This document shows positions 7,411 to 15,186 of a stretch of 23,394 nucleotides of DNA, piece by piece (position 1 is the stretch's first letter; each line of letters starts with the position of its first letter). A program made the position numbers and the translations under genes. The stretch is from UMGS1696 sp963642885 (GTDB lineage Bacteria; Bacillota; Clostridia; Oscillospirales; CAG-272), in the NCBI GenBank assembly GCA_963642885.1, contig CAVIJI010000035.1:1-23394 (forward strand), read 5' to 3'. The notes under the pieces are model-generated. The model was not told the origin of the DNA. It did not search any database and saw only the letters and a list, made by a program, of their open reading frames with translations.

Positions 7411-9639
7411 ATGCAATTCATATACGCACTAATTAACTTTTTAATTCTTGCCGCAATCGTATGGCTGCTGGGAAGAAAAATGATAGCCTCCATATTCAAG
7501 GGGAGACTTGAAAAGATTAACAGCGACCTTGACGAAGCGGAAAAAATCGAAAAAACAGAATATGTTGCTCCCGAGATACCGGATATTCCCATTGTATCTT
7601 CGGGAGAAACGATTAAAGCGGCGGAAAAAAGCATTGCCTCGATAAAGCAATCCTGCGATGATGAAATAAAAAATATGAATAAGCATTGTGATGCGGAAAT
7701 TTTGGAAATGTATTACGATGTTGTTTCCGCTAAGCGTGCGGATCTTATTAAAAAGGTCAAGAACAGAATTATCGAACTGCTCGGAGAAGAGCCGTACAGC
7801 ACAAAGCTTCATAACAAGCTGATAGATTTGGCTGATATGATTCTCGAAAAAATCAAGGTTACTCCCGGCGACATAGCTTATCTGAATAACCATGATGTGC
7901 TTTATGTGACTCTGACCTCTGCTCAGCCTCTCCCCGACAGCATAGTCGAGAAAATAAACGAAAAGACCAAACAGCTTGTTGCCGAGGTTAACGGACGAAC
8001 ATCATTCTGGGTGAAGGTTGATGAGGAGCTTATCGGCGGACTGAGACTTCGTATCGGAGATACGGTTTACGATGCCACAGTAGAAAACCATTTGTATAAT
8101 CTTCAGCAGACTCTGGACAAACGCCCTCTTTGCGGTGATGAAACTCCCGACGGAATCATAGAGGATATTATGAAAGGCATATCCGAGTTGGATACCACAA
8201 TACAGGAATTCCAGCTTGGACGAGTAATAAGTATTTCGGACGGAATCTGTTGGCTTGACGGACTTGCCGATATTATGTACGGTGAAGTAATTGAGTTCGA
8301 CTGCGGAGAACGCGGTATGGTACTTGATATTGAACCCGATAAAATCGGTTGCATTGTTTACGGTGACTACGCCAATATCGAAGCGGGAAGCCGCGTAAGA
8401 CGAGTCGGCAGAATAGCGAGTGTTTCGGTAGGCGAAGAACTGCTCGGCAGAGTAGTCGATCCTCTCGGACACGCACTGGACGGCAGAGGAAGAATTTGGA
8501 CACGCGAAAAACGTCCGATAGAGTGCAGAGCTCCCGGAATACCGGACAGGGAATCCGTCAGCCGTCCTATGCATACGGGTATTAAAGCAATAGATGCGCT
8601 TGTTCCGATAGGAAAGGGACAGCGTGAGCTTATTATCGGTGACCGCCAAACGGGTAAGTCATCGATAATACTCGATACGATAATCAACCAGCGCGGCAAG
8701 AATACAATCTGTATATATGTTGCGATAGGTCAAAAAGATACTACGATAGCCCTGCTTGTCGAACGACTCGAAAAATACGGAGCGATGGATTACACCACCG
8801 TAGTCTGTGCGCCTGCGTCAAGCTCCGCTTCTCTTCAGTATATAGCACCGTTTGCCGGAACGGCTATGGCAGAATACTTTATGTATTCGGGTCGTGATGT
8901 TTTGATATTCTATGATGATTTATCGAAGCACGCAGTCGCATATCGTGAGCTTTCTCTTTTGCTCCACAGACCGTCGGGACGTGAAGCATATCCCGGAGAT
9001 GTTTTCTATCTGCATTCACGTCTTCTCGAACGTGCCGCACAGCTGTCATCAGAGCTCGGCGGCGGTTCATTGACCGCACTTCCCGTAATCGAAACTCAAG
9101 CCGGTGATATATCGGCATATATACCCACGAATGTTATATCCATTACAGACGGTCAGATATTCCTTGAAAGCGAACTCTTCAACGAAGGCCAGCGCCCTGC
9201 GATAAATGTGGGACTGTCGGTATCACGTGTCGGAAGTGCCGCTCAGACTAAGGTGATGAAGCAGGTTTCGGCAAATCTGAGAACACGTCTCGCACAATAC
9301 AGAGAGCTTGCGGGATTTGCTCAGTTCGGTTCGGACCTTGATAACGACACAAAAGCTGTGCTTGATTCCGGTAAGCGTATGATGGCTGCCCTGAAGCAGA
9401 GCAGGTTCACGCCTCTCGATGATTGGCAGCAGGTCTTGATTATATTTGCCGTGTCGGAAGGCTTTGCATCGGCTGTTTCGGAGAACGATATATCGGAATA
9501 TGAAAAGAAACTTTATTCGTATTTTGAAGCAAATCACGAGGATATAGTCGACGAAATCAAAACAGGCAGAAAAATGTCGCCCGAGCTCATCGAGAGGTTA
9601 AAGAAAGCTCTCGGAGCTATGACGAAAGCAGAGGCATAG
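7411..9639 (+). CDS. atpA: Fused ATP synthase b'-like anchor, delta C-terminal domain and alpha subunit
   Basis: One 742-aa frame holds parts that are normally separate. Residues 3-21 are a membrane helix followed by GRK and a charged helix, as in b subunits; 51-61 are a Pro-rich hinge; 66-150 are helical; about 161-236 match the delta C-terminal domain, with TSAQPLPDSIVEKI and VDEELIGGLRLRIGD; about 246-742 are a complete alpha subunit. Alpha motifs are the P-loop GDRQTGKSS (410-418), YRELSLLLHRPSGREAYPGD and the arginine finger R606 in LSVSRVGS. The N-terminal helical bundle of delta is not recognisable. No other delta or alpha gene is present, and atpG follows after 2 nt. If every alpha carried this extension there would be three anchors per F1, so internal initiation at 8170 is worth considering. 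An in-frame assembly error is possible but no repeat or N run suggests one here. Confidence 0.9.
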   Translation: MQFIYALINFLILAAIVWLLGRKMIASIFKGRLEKINSDLDEAEKIEKTEYVAPEIPDIPIVSSGETIKAAEKSIASIKQSCDDEIKNMNKHCDAEILEMYYDVVSAKRADLIKKVKNRIIELLGEEPYSTKLHNKLIDLADMILEKIKVTPGDIAYLNNHDVLYVTLTSAQPLPDSIVEKINEKTKQLVAEVNGRTSFWVKVDEELIGGLRLRIGDTVYDATVENHLYNLQQTLDKRPLCGDETPDGIIEDIMKGISELDTTIQEFQLGRVISISDGICWLDGLADIMYGEVIEFDCGERGMVLDIEPDKIGCIVYGDYANIEAGSRVRRVGRIASVSVGEELLGRVVDPLGHALDGRGRIWTREKRPIECRAPGIPDRESVSRPMHTGIKAIDALVPIGKGQRELIIGDRQTGKSSIILDTIINQRGKNTICIYVAIGQKDTTIALLVERLEKYGAMDYTTVVCAPASSSASLQYIAPFAGTAMAEYFMYSGRDVLIFYDDLSKHAVAYRELSLLLHRPSGREAYPGDVFYLHSRLLERAAQLSSELGGGSLTALPVIETQAGDISAYIPTNVISITDGQIFLESELFNEGQRPAINVGLSVSRVGSAAQTKVMKQVSANLRTRLAQYRELAGFAQFGSDLDNDTKAVLDSGKRMMAALKQSRFTPLDDWQQVLIIFAVSEGFASAVSENDISEYEKKLYSYFEANHEDIVDEIKTGRKMSPELIERLKKALGAMTKAEA
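8160..8172 (+). promoter_or_regulatory. Possible internal ribosome site and start for free alpha subunit
   Basis: AGAGGA (8160-8165) lies just before an in-frame ATG at 8170-8172, residue 254 of the fusion, with 5 nt between GAGG and ATG. Initiation here would give a 489-aa alpha subunit of nearly normal length. This is inference from spacing only. Confidence 0.35.
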
Positions 9640-9641
9640 TC

Positions 9642-10484
9642 ATGGCGGGAATGAGGGAATTAAAAAAACACCTGAAGAGTGTTAATATCACAGGTCAGCT
9701 TGCGGGTGCTATGAAAACCGTTTCTTCGGCTAAATTTTCCCGTGTAAATGCCGTTAACAGTTCATATTTGAAGTATGCGGCGGCTTGCGATGATATAATT
9801 TCGATGTTCGGTCACGATTTGACAGAAGAATTCCCGTGTGGAGATAAAGATGCCCCCGAATGTGTGGTTGTAATATCCGCAAACAGAGGGCTGTGCGGCG
9901 GATATAATTCTACGGTTTTGTCATATGCGGAAGAATGCCTGAAGGAATATGAAACATCGGGCAAAGAATATAAGATTGTCGCGTGTGGAAAGGTCGCCTC
10001 GGCATATTTCGCGGAGCATGGCATTAGTACGGACAGTGAATTCATATTCGGTGATGTTCCGATATTTGACGAATGCAGTACGCTGTATGAGTATCTCAGA
10101 AACGGGTATTCACACGGCAAATACTCGTCGGTCAGTTTTATATATCAGCATTTTAAAAACATGCTTACACAAATACCGTCTGAAAAACGGCTTTTGCCGC
10201 TCGACGGCATAAAAAGCGAATCGAGAGATGCGGGAGACATGATATACATTCCCGACAGAAAAACAGTTATGAAGAATGCGTATCTGACCTGTATTGATTG
10301 CTCGATTTATTCGATTGTACTTGATGCGGCTACAGCGGCACAAGCAGCCACTATGATGGCTATGCGTGAAGCAACCGATAATGTAAAAAGCACTGTTGCC
10401 TCACTTGAACTTGAGATAAGCCGAAAACGGCAAAGTGAGGTTACGTCGAGCGTTATAGAAACATATTCTCCGGAAACGGAATAA
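9642..10484 (+). CDS. atpG: ATP synthase F1 subunit gamma
   Basis: Central rotor shaft of F1, 280 aa. The N-terminal helix carries MRELKKHLKSVNITGQLAG and AMKTVSSAK, the Rossmann-like middle domain has the signature RGLCGGYN, and the C-terminal helix has AATMMAMREATDNV followed by RKRQSEVTS, all typical of gamma. Length is normal. It starts 2 nt after the fusion gene, so the two are translationally coupled. Confidence 0.95.
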   Translation: MAGMRELKKHLKSVNITGQLAGAMKTVSSAKFSRVNAVNSSYLKYAAACDDIISMFGHDLTEEFPCGDKDAPECVVVISANRGLCGGYNSTVLSYAEECLKEYETSGKEYKIVACGKVASAYFAEHGISTDSEFIFGDVPIFDECSTLYEYLRNGYSHGKYSSVSFIYQHFKNMLTQIPSEKRLLPLDGIKSESRDAGDMIYIPDRKTVMKNAYLTCIDCSIYSIVLDAATAAQAATMMAMREATDNVKSTVASLELEISRKRQSEVTSSVIETYSPETE

Positions 10485-10511
10485 CATTTTATTATAAAGA
10501 ACGGTAAACAA

Positions 10512-11916
10512 ATGTCAACGAAATCAAAAGGAATTATAACAAGGATAACAGGCCCTGTTGTTGATATACGTTTCAGCACACTTGAGCTTCCCGATATATT
10601 TCACGCTGTCGAAATTATCAACGGAGATAATGTATATACTACCGAGGTTCTGCAGCATCTCGGAAACGGAGATGTCAGATGTATATCTATGGTTCCCACT
10701 GACGGTATGTCGAGAGGAATGACAGCCGTTGATACGGGACATCCGATATCGGTGCCCGTTGGTGAGGGTACACTCGGACGTATGATTAATGTTTTAGGCG
10801 GGCGATCCGATAGACAGAGCTGGGGAGATTAAAGCAACAGACTACTGGCCGATTCACCATCAGTCTCCTAAATTTACCGAAATCAAAACCGCGGATGAGA
10901 TACTTGAAACGGGAATCAAGGTAATAGACCTTATGACTCCGTATGCAAAGGGAGGAAAAATAGGTTTATTCGGCGGAGCAGGTGTCGGCAAAACGGTTCT
11001 TATTATGGAACTTATCAGAAATATTGCTTTTGAGCATGACGGATATTCTGTTTTTGCGGGAGTTGGTGAAAGATCGCGAGAGGGCAATGATTTATGGAAC
11101 GAAATGAAACAGTCGGGTGTCATAAATAAAACCGCACTTGTATTCGGTCAGATGAATGAAACCGCCGGTGCGCGACTGAGAGTACCGCTTGCGGGCCTTA
11201 CGCTCGCCGAGTATTTCCGCGAAAACTCACACAAAGATGTCCTGCTGTTTATAGACAATATTTTCCGTTTCTCTCAGGCGGGCTCAGAGGTATCGGCTCT
11301 GCTCGGAAGGATGCCGTCTGCCGTCGGCTATCAGCCTACGCTTGCATCCGAAATGGGAAAGCTACAGGAACGAATAGTTTCGACTAAAAACGGCTCTATT
11401 ACATCGGTACAGGCAATATATGTTCCCGCAGATGACCTTACGGACCCCGCACCCGCAACGACATTCTCACATCTCGATGCAACGACGGTTTTGTCGAGAA
11501 ATATCGTAGAACTCGGTATTTATCCCGCTGTAGCACCTCTTGAATCAGGTTCACGTATGCTGACACCCGATATTGTCGGAGACAGGCATTATAAAACGGC
11601 AAAGGAAGTCACGGGAATATTGCAAAGATATAACGAGCTTCAGGATATTATAGCACTGCTTGGAATGGACGAGCTGTCGCCTGAGGATAAGAATACAGTT
11701 AAGCGAGCACGAAAGATACAGCGTTTCATGTCTCAGCCTTTCCATGTTGCCGAAGGCTTCACCGGAATTAAGGGTGTTTATGTACCCATTGAAAAAACAA
11801 TATCGGGCTTTGAAGCTATACTCGGAGGCGAATGCGACGACATACCTGAACAGAAATTCATGATGATGGGTTCTATCGAGGATGTGTATGACGCGTGGAA
11901 GAACGACAGGGTGTAG
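10512..11916 (+). CDS. atpD: ATP synthase F1 subunit beta, interrupted by a frameshift
   Basis: Catalytic subunit of F1. The first part (10512-10832) ends prematurely after GRMINVLG; the rest continues in another frame through 11916. At the break GGCG is duplicated (10797-10804). Removing one copy gives NVLGDPID, the family's usual spacing, and a 466-aa protein of normal length. In the repaired protein the Walker A is GGAGVGKT (K159), the catalytic Glu is E185 in GERSREGND, and DNIFRFSQAGSEVSALLGR and MPSAVGYQPTL are intact. No slippery heptamer is seen. Since no other beta gene is in the operon and the rest is well conserved, a sequence or assembly error is likelier than a true loss. Confidence 0.92.
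10797..10804 (+). repeat. GGCG tandem duplication causing the atpD frameshift
   Basis: Two adjacent GGCG copies (10797-10800 and 10801-10804) are exactly where the beta reading frame breaks. Deleting one restores GTT TTA GGC GAT CCG ATA GAC, that is VLGDPID. Confidence 0.8.
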
Positions 11917-11919
11917 GCT

Positions 11920-12237
11920 ATGGCAGATAAAACTTTAACAAAGCTGATTAAAGTTACGCTTGTTACTCCGAGCGGACATTCGCTCGATTCACCTGATGAG
12001 TATGAATTCGAATGTGATTCACTTCACATGAACGCTCCCGATAATGAAAAAGGAAAAGGCGGCGGAGCATTCGGTGTCAGATATGGTCACGCAGATACGC
12101 TTGCGGTTCTCGATAAGGGCAATATAACCGCATATTCGAACGGAGTAATTATAAAAAAATTATACATTGAAGGCGGATATGCGAAGATAAGCCGAGACAA
12201 GGTTGTAATAATTACATCGTCATACAGGAAAACATAA
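11920..12237 (+). CDS. atpC: ATP synthase F1 subunit epsilon, lacking the C-terminal helices
   Basis: 105-aa protein beginning 3 nt after atpD. It matches only the N-terminal beta-sandwich of epsilon: VTLVTPSGHSLDSP (12-25), the GAFGVRYGHADTL region (49-61, family GxFGVLPGHxPLL) and EGGYAKISRDKVVIIT (84-99). The usual 130-140-aa protein continues with a two-helix domain that can insert into F1 and inhibit it; here the stop follows the sandwich directly. Residues about 36-49 form a Gly/Lys-rich loop slightly longer than usual. The gene is followed at once by a strong terminator, so the short form is probably genuine. Confidence 0.88.
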   Translation: MADKTLTKLIKVTLVTPSGHSLDSPDEYEFECDSLHMNAPDNEKGKGGGAFGVRYGHADTLAVLDKGNITAYSNGVIIKKLYIEGGYAKISRDKVVIITSSYRKT

Positions 12238-12281
12238 AGAAGCACGGGTATTCGTATCATAACGAATACCCGTGCTTCTTT
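12236..12281. terminator. Long perfect hairpin ending the atp operon
   Basis: AAGAAGCACGGGTATTCGT (12237-12255) pairs perfectly with its complement at 12262-12280, with one more A-T pair outside and a 6-nt loop. The stem starts inside the atpC stop codon. The T tract is short (TTCTTT), and the symmetrical stem between convergent genes suggests it works on both strands. Confidence 0.8.
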
Positions 12282-12313
12282 CAACAACAAAAGGGAAGAC
12301 CGAGTGTCTTCCC
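12282..12313 (-). terminator. Terminator of the leftward surface-protein gene
   Basis: On the minus strand GGGAAGAC (complement of 12306-12313) pairs with GTCTTCCC (complement of 12293-12300) around a 5-nt loop, followed by TTTTGTTGTTG. Flanking AACAACAA/TTGTTGTT sequences can extend the stem imperfectly. Confidence 0.7.
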
Positions 12314-12361
12314 CTTGTTGTTATTAAGAGGTAATATGCTTAATTAGATTATCTGTGCAAT

Positions 12362-13132
12362 TTATCTTCTCTTTTTGGAGATGGCATAGCCGGCCGCAGA
12401 TACTACTGCGGCAGCTGCTGCGATGATACCTGTGTCGAAGGTCTGAGGAGCTTCTGTCTCTGCCGCTGTTGTTTCTACTGTTTCTTCAACGGGAGCTGCT
12501 TCTGTTGTTTCAGCTGCAGCTGCAGGAGCCTCTGTCTCTGTTTCGGGAGCTTCTGTTTCGGCGGGAGCTGCTTCTGTTGTTGTTGCAGTATCTGATGCGG
12601 GAGAGCCGTAAAGCTCGATGGTATATACATCACATGACTTCAGCGTGCTGTCATCCATTCCCGTGGGAGCATAAAGGTAGAATGTGTGCTTGCCTGCATC
12701 AACGGTAAATGTACCGGATACCCACTGTTCCTCGGCACCTTCTACGAGGTCAATGAACACACGATGTTCACCATTCGGATCGTCAACAGAATAGTCAATA
12801 CCGCGATTTGCACCTGTACGTGCTATATATCCGATATAGAATGTTACATCTGTCTTTTCGCTTACTTCAAAGTCATACCATGTAGAGGTATCGTTCTTTA
12901 AGCAATATGCTAGTCCACCGGAGGCAAGGTTGTGAAGGTCAACGCCTATACCGCCCTTAGCATCGTATCCCGTCAATTCGTCCATATCTCCTGTGACAAA
13001 CAGAAGCTCTTCACCGGTGGTATCGGGAGCTTCGGTGTAGGTAGTGAATTCCTGATTATCCGCGAATGCAGTTATAGCAAACGCCGAAACAATGCATAGA
13101 CCCGCTAAAATAGCGCATAGAACTTTTTTCAT
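12362..13132 (-). CDS. Secreted surface protein with C-terminal anchor
   Basis: 256-aa exported protein of unknown function. Residues 1-24 are a classical signal peptide with a likely cut after AFA. Residues about 30-177 look like a beta-rich globular domain; the stretch SGTFTVDAGKHTFYLYAP resembles carbohydrate-binding jelly-roll modules (CBM6/35-like), a weak call by eye. Residues about 178-228 are a Thr/Glu/Ala/Pro-rich linker typical of wall-spanning regions. The end has PQTFDTG, an Ala/Ile/Val-rich helix and the tail SKKRR, the layout of a sortase signal, but PQTFDTG is not canonical LPxTG. It may be sortase-anchored or simply membrane-anchored. AAGGAG precedes the start, and the gene has its own promoter and terminator. 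Confidence 0.85.
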   Translation of the reverse strand: MKKVLCAILAGLCIVSAFAITAFADNQEFTTYTEAPDTTGEELLFVTGDMDELTGYDAKGGIGVDLHNLASGGLAYCLKNDTSTWYDFEVSEKTDVTFYIGYIARTGANRGIDYSVDDPNGEHRVFIDLVEGAEEQWVSGTFTVDAGKHTFYLYAPTGMDDSTLKSCDVYTIELYGSPASDTATTTEAAPAETEAPETETEAPAAAAETTEAAPVEETVETTAAETEAPQTFDTGIIAAAAAVVSAAGYAISKKRR

Positions 13133-13169
13133 ATTAATTCTCCTTATAAAAAATAATATTCATACCATG

Positions 13170-13198
13170 ATTTTATCAAAAAACGACACAATTGTCAA
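13170..13198 (-). promoter_or_regulatory. Promoter of the surface-protein gene
   Basis: On the minus strand TTGACA (complement of 13193-13198) and TAAAAT (complement of 13170-13175) are separated by 17 bp. This is a near-consensus promoter about 40 bp before the start codon. Confidence 0.8.
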
Positions 13199-13251
13199 GT
13201 GAAAATGACCGAAAATATCAATAACTAATAAATAGCTTTGTGCGAAACGCA

Positions 13252-13293
13252 TAAAAAAATCCCGAACACACATAAAGATATGTGATTCGGGAT
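13252..13293 (-). terminator. Terminator of the ABC exporter operon
   Basis: On the minus strand ATCCCGAA pairs with TTCGGGAT and, after a small bulge, CACAT with ATGTG, followed by a run of T (complement of 13253-13259). It lies just past the stop of the second ABC gene. Confidence 0.8.
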
Positions 13294-13299
13294 AGTAAT

Positions 13300-15186
13300 T
13301 TATGCTCTCTGAAGATTTTCTTTATGATACTGCAGCATATACAGCTCATAGTAACGTCCCCGTTTACCGAGAAGCTCATCGTGATTTCCTTCTTCGAGTA
13401 TTTCTCCGTGAGACATAACTATAATTTTATCCGCGTGCTGTATAGTGGATAATCTGTGCGCGACAATTAACATTGTTCCTATATTCATCATTTTTGAGAG
13501 TGAATCCTGAATTAAAAGCTCGGTTTCTGTATCGATATTGGCAGTGGCTTCGTCAAGAATCATAACCTCCGGACGCTGTACTATTGTTCTCGCAAAAGAC
13601 AGAAGCTGGCGTTGACCTGCCGAGAAATTATTTCCGCGTTCACGCACCTCTTCGTCAAGACCGTCTGACAGCTTGGAAATAAATTTATCGGCGTTTACCT
13701 TACGGCATGCTTCCATTATTTCATCATCATTTACATCTTCACGTCTGAGTAGAATATTACTTCTGATTGTGCCCGAGAAAAGGAAGACATCCTGCAGCAT
13801 TTGACCGAAATGTCGGCGTAAAGAACTGATTTTGAACTTTCGTATATTGATGCCGTCAATGAGTATTTCTCCCTTTTGAATGTCATAGTTGCGGCATATC
13901 AGTGAGAGAATTGTTGTTTTGCCTGAACCGGTTGCTCCGACAAACGCAACGGTTTGCTTGGCACCGACCTTAAACGAAACATCCTTTAAAACCCATTCAC
14001 CGGGATTATAAGCGAACCATACATGTCTGAATTCTATGTCACCGTTTATGTGGTCAATGTCTACGGCATCGTCGTCATCGACAACCTCCGGCTTGACCGC
14101 AAACAAAGTAAATATTTTCTCAGCCGAAGCAAGAGCGGATTGAAGCCAGTTGAACTGTTCGGCAAGACTCTGAATCGGGTTGAAAAATTTTGAAATATAC
14201 ATGTAGAAGGTTACGAGTGTACCGCTTGTAATGGTTTGACCGAGGAACGTTGTGTTTTTAATATATCCGCGTCCGCAAAGATAGAGCAGGCACATTACCG
14301 ATGAAATATACAGCATATACACAAGAGGTCTGAAAATACCGAAGACAAATATCTGTTTTTGTTTAGCCTTGCCGAGCTTGCTGTTTTTTATTTCGAATTG
14401 CTCCTGCTTATATTCTTCGCGATTAAATACCTGAATTACCTTCATGCCGGAGAGATGTTCCGAGAGAAAAGTATTGATATCCGTAGAGGCATCCTTTACT
14501 TCACGGTAAGCTTTACGTGAGAATTTACGGAATATGAGTGTAAACAGAACAATAAACGGTACAAAGCAAAGAATCATAAGCGTGAGCTCATAATTCAGGC
14601 ATAGCATGGCAGTTAAAACACCGATGATGACAAACATATTCTTAACGAGATTTACGAGAATGTTTGTGAACATCATTGAAATCGCATCGGTATCGTTGGT
14701 TACTCTCGTTACGAGCTTTCCTACGGGGATTGAGTTCTGCTGTGAGTGAGACAGCGACTCGATATGAGCAAACAGATCGAGACGTATGGCGGAAACTATT
14801 TTCTGACCTGTCTTTTGTAATACTATAGCTTGAATATACGTGCAAATGAGTGATACAACGAGAATACCGGCATATACGATTACATAGGAGAAAAGCACCG
14901 ACATTTCGAAATCGTTCTTTATAATTTCTTCGATTCGACCTATAAGGAGAGGGGAAATAATATCGTATGCAATCGAGAAAATCATGACGAGCAGGACGAT
15001 GACAAAGCTTCCGATATAAGGTTTCGTGTATTTCAGAAGATTTTTCAGTATATCGGACTCCTTCATATTACGTTCGAAACCGATGGCGTTCTTTTTGTCT
15101 TTAATCGAAAGAAACGCGATGATGAATACAACGGATATGATTCCGATTAATGCGCCTACGAGCAGAAGGGGATAGTATTCTTTCAT
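13300..15186 (-). CDS. ABC exporter subunit with the catalytic Walker B glutamate
   Basis: 628-aa half-transporter, second gene of a two-gene operon. An extra N-terminal membrane helix (about 6-27) precedes the six-helix ABC exporter domain (about 55-350), followed by a nucleotide-binding domain: Walker A GATGSGKTT (417-425), Q-loop MLQDVF (Q465), signature FSAGQ (521-525, variant of SGGQ), Walker B VMILDE with catalytic E546, and H577. Its Glu and the partner's VSGGQ make the competent ATP site; its own SAGQ faces the degenerate site. This is the layout of heterodimeric exporters such as BmrCD, LmrCD and TM287/288. It overlaps the upstream gene by ATGA. Substrate unknown: drug, lipid and peptide export are all possible. 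Confidence 0.92.
   Translation of the reverse strand: MKEYYPLLLVGALIGIISVVFIIAFLSIKDKKNAIGFERNMKESDILKNLLKYTKPYIGSFVIVLLVMIFSIAYDIISPLLIGRIEEIIKNDFEMSVLFSYVIVYAGILVVSLICTYIQAIVLQKTGQKIVSAIRLDLFAHIESLSHSQQNSIPVGKLVTRVTNDTDAISMMFTNILVNLVKNMFVIIGVLTAMLCLNYELTLMILCFVPFIVLFTLIFRKFSRKAYREVKDASTDINTFLSEHLSGMKVIQVFNREEYKQEQFEIKNSKLGKAKQKQIFVFGIFRPLVYMLYISSVMCLLYLCGRGYIKNTTFLGQTITSGTLVTFYMYISKFFNPIQSLAEQFNWLQSALASAEKIFTLFAVKPEVVDDDDAVDIDHINGDIEFRHVWFAYNPGEWVLKDVSFKVGAKQTVAFVGATGSGKTTILSLICRNYDIQKGEILIDGINIRKFKISSLRRHFGQMLQDVFLFSGTIRSNILLRREDVNDDEIMEACRKVNADKFISKLSDGLDEEVRERGNNFSAGQRQLLSFARTIVQRPEVMILDEATANIDTETELLIQDSLSKMMNIGTMLIVAHRLSTIQHADKIIVMSHGEILEEGNHDELLGKRGRYYELYMLQYHKENLQRA

Noticed and set aside
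8002..8649. 215-codon open frame on the minus strand within the alpha fusion
   Set aside because: Antisense to strongly conserved delta and alpha motifs, no ribosome site or family resemblance; a shadow of codon bias.
10790..10835. Programmed ribosomal frameshift in atpD
   Set aside because: No slippery heptamer is present, and a simple GGCG duplication explains the break and its exact repair.
12400..12600. Tandem repeat array in the region rich in GCTTCTGT-like units
   Set aside because: It is the coding sequence of the Thr/Glu/Ala-rich linker of the surface protein; units are imperfect and follow codons, so no CRISPR or separate repeat element is called.
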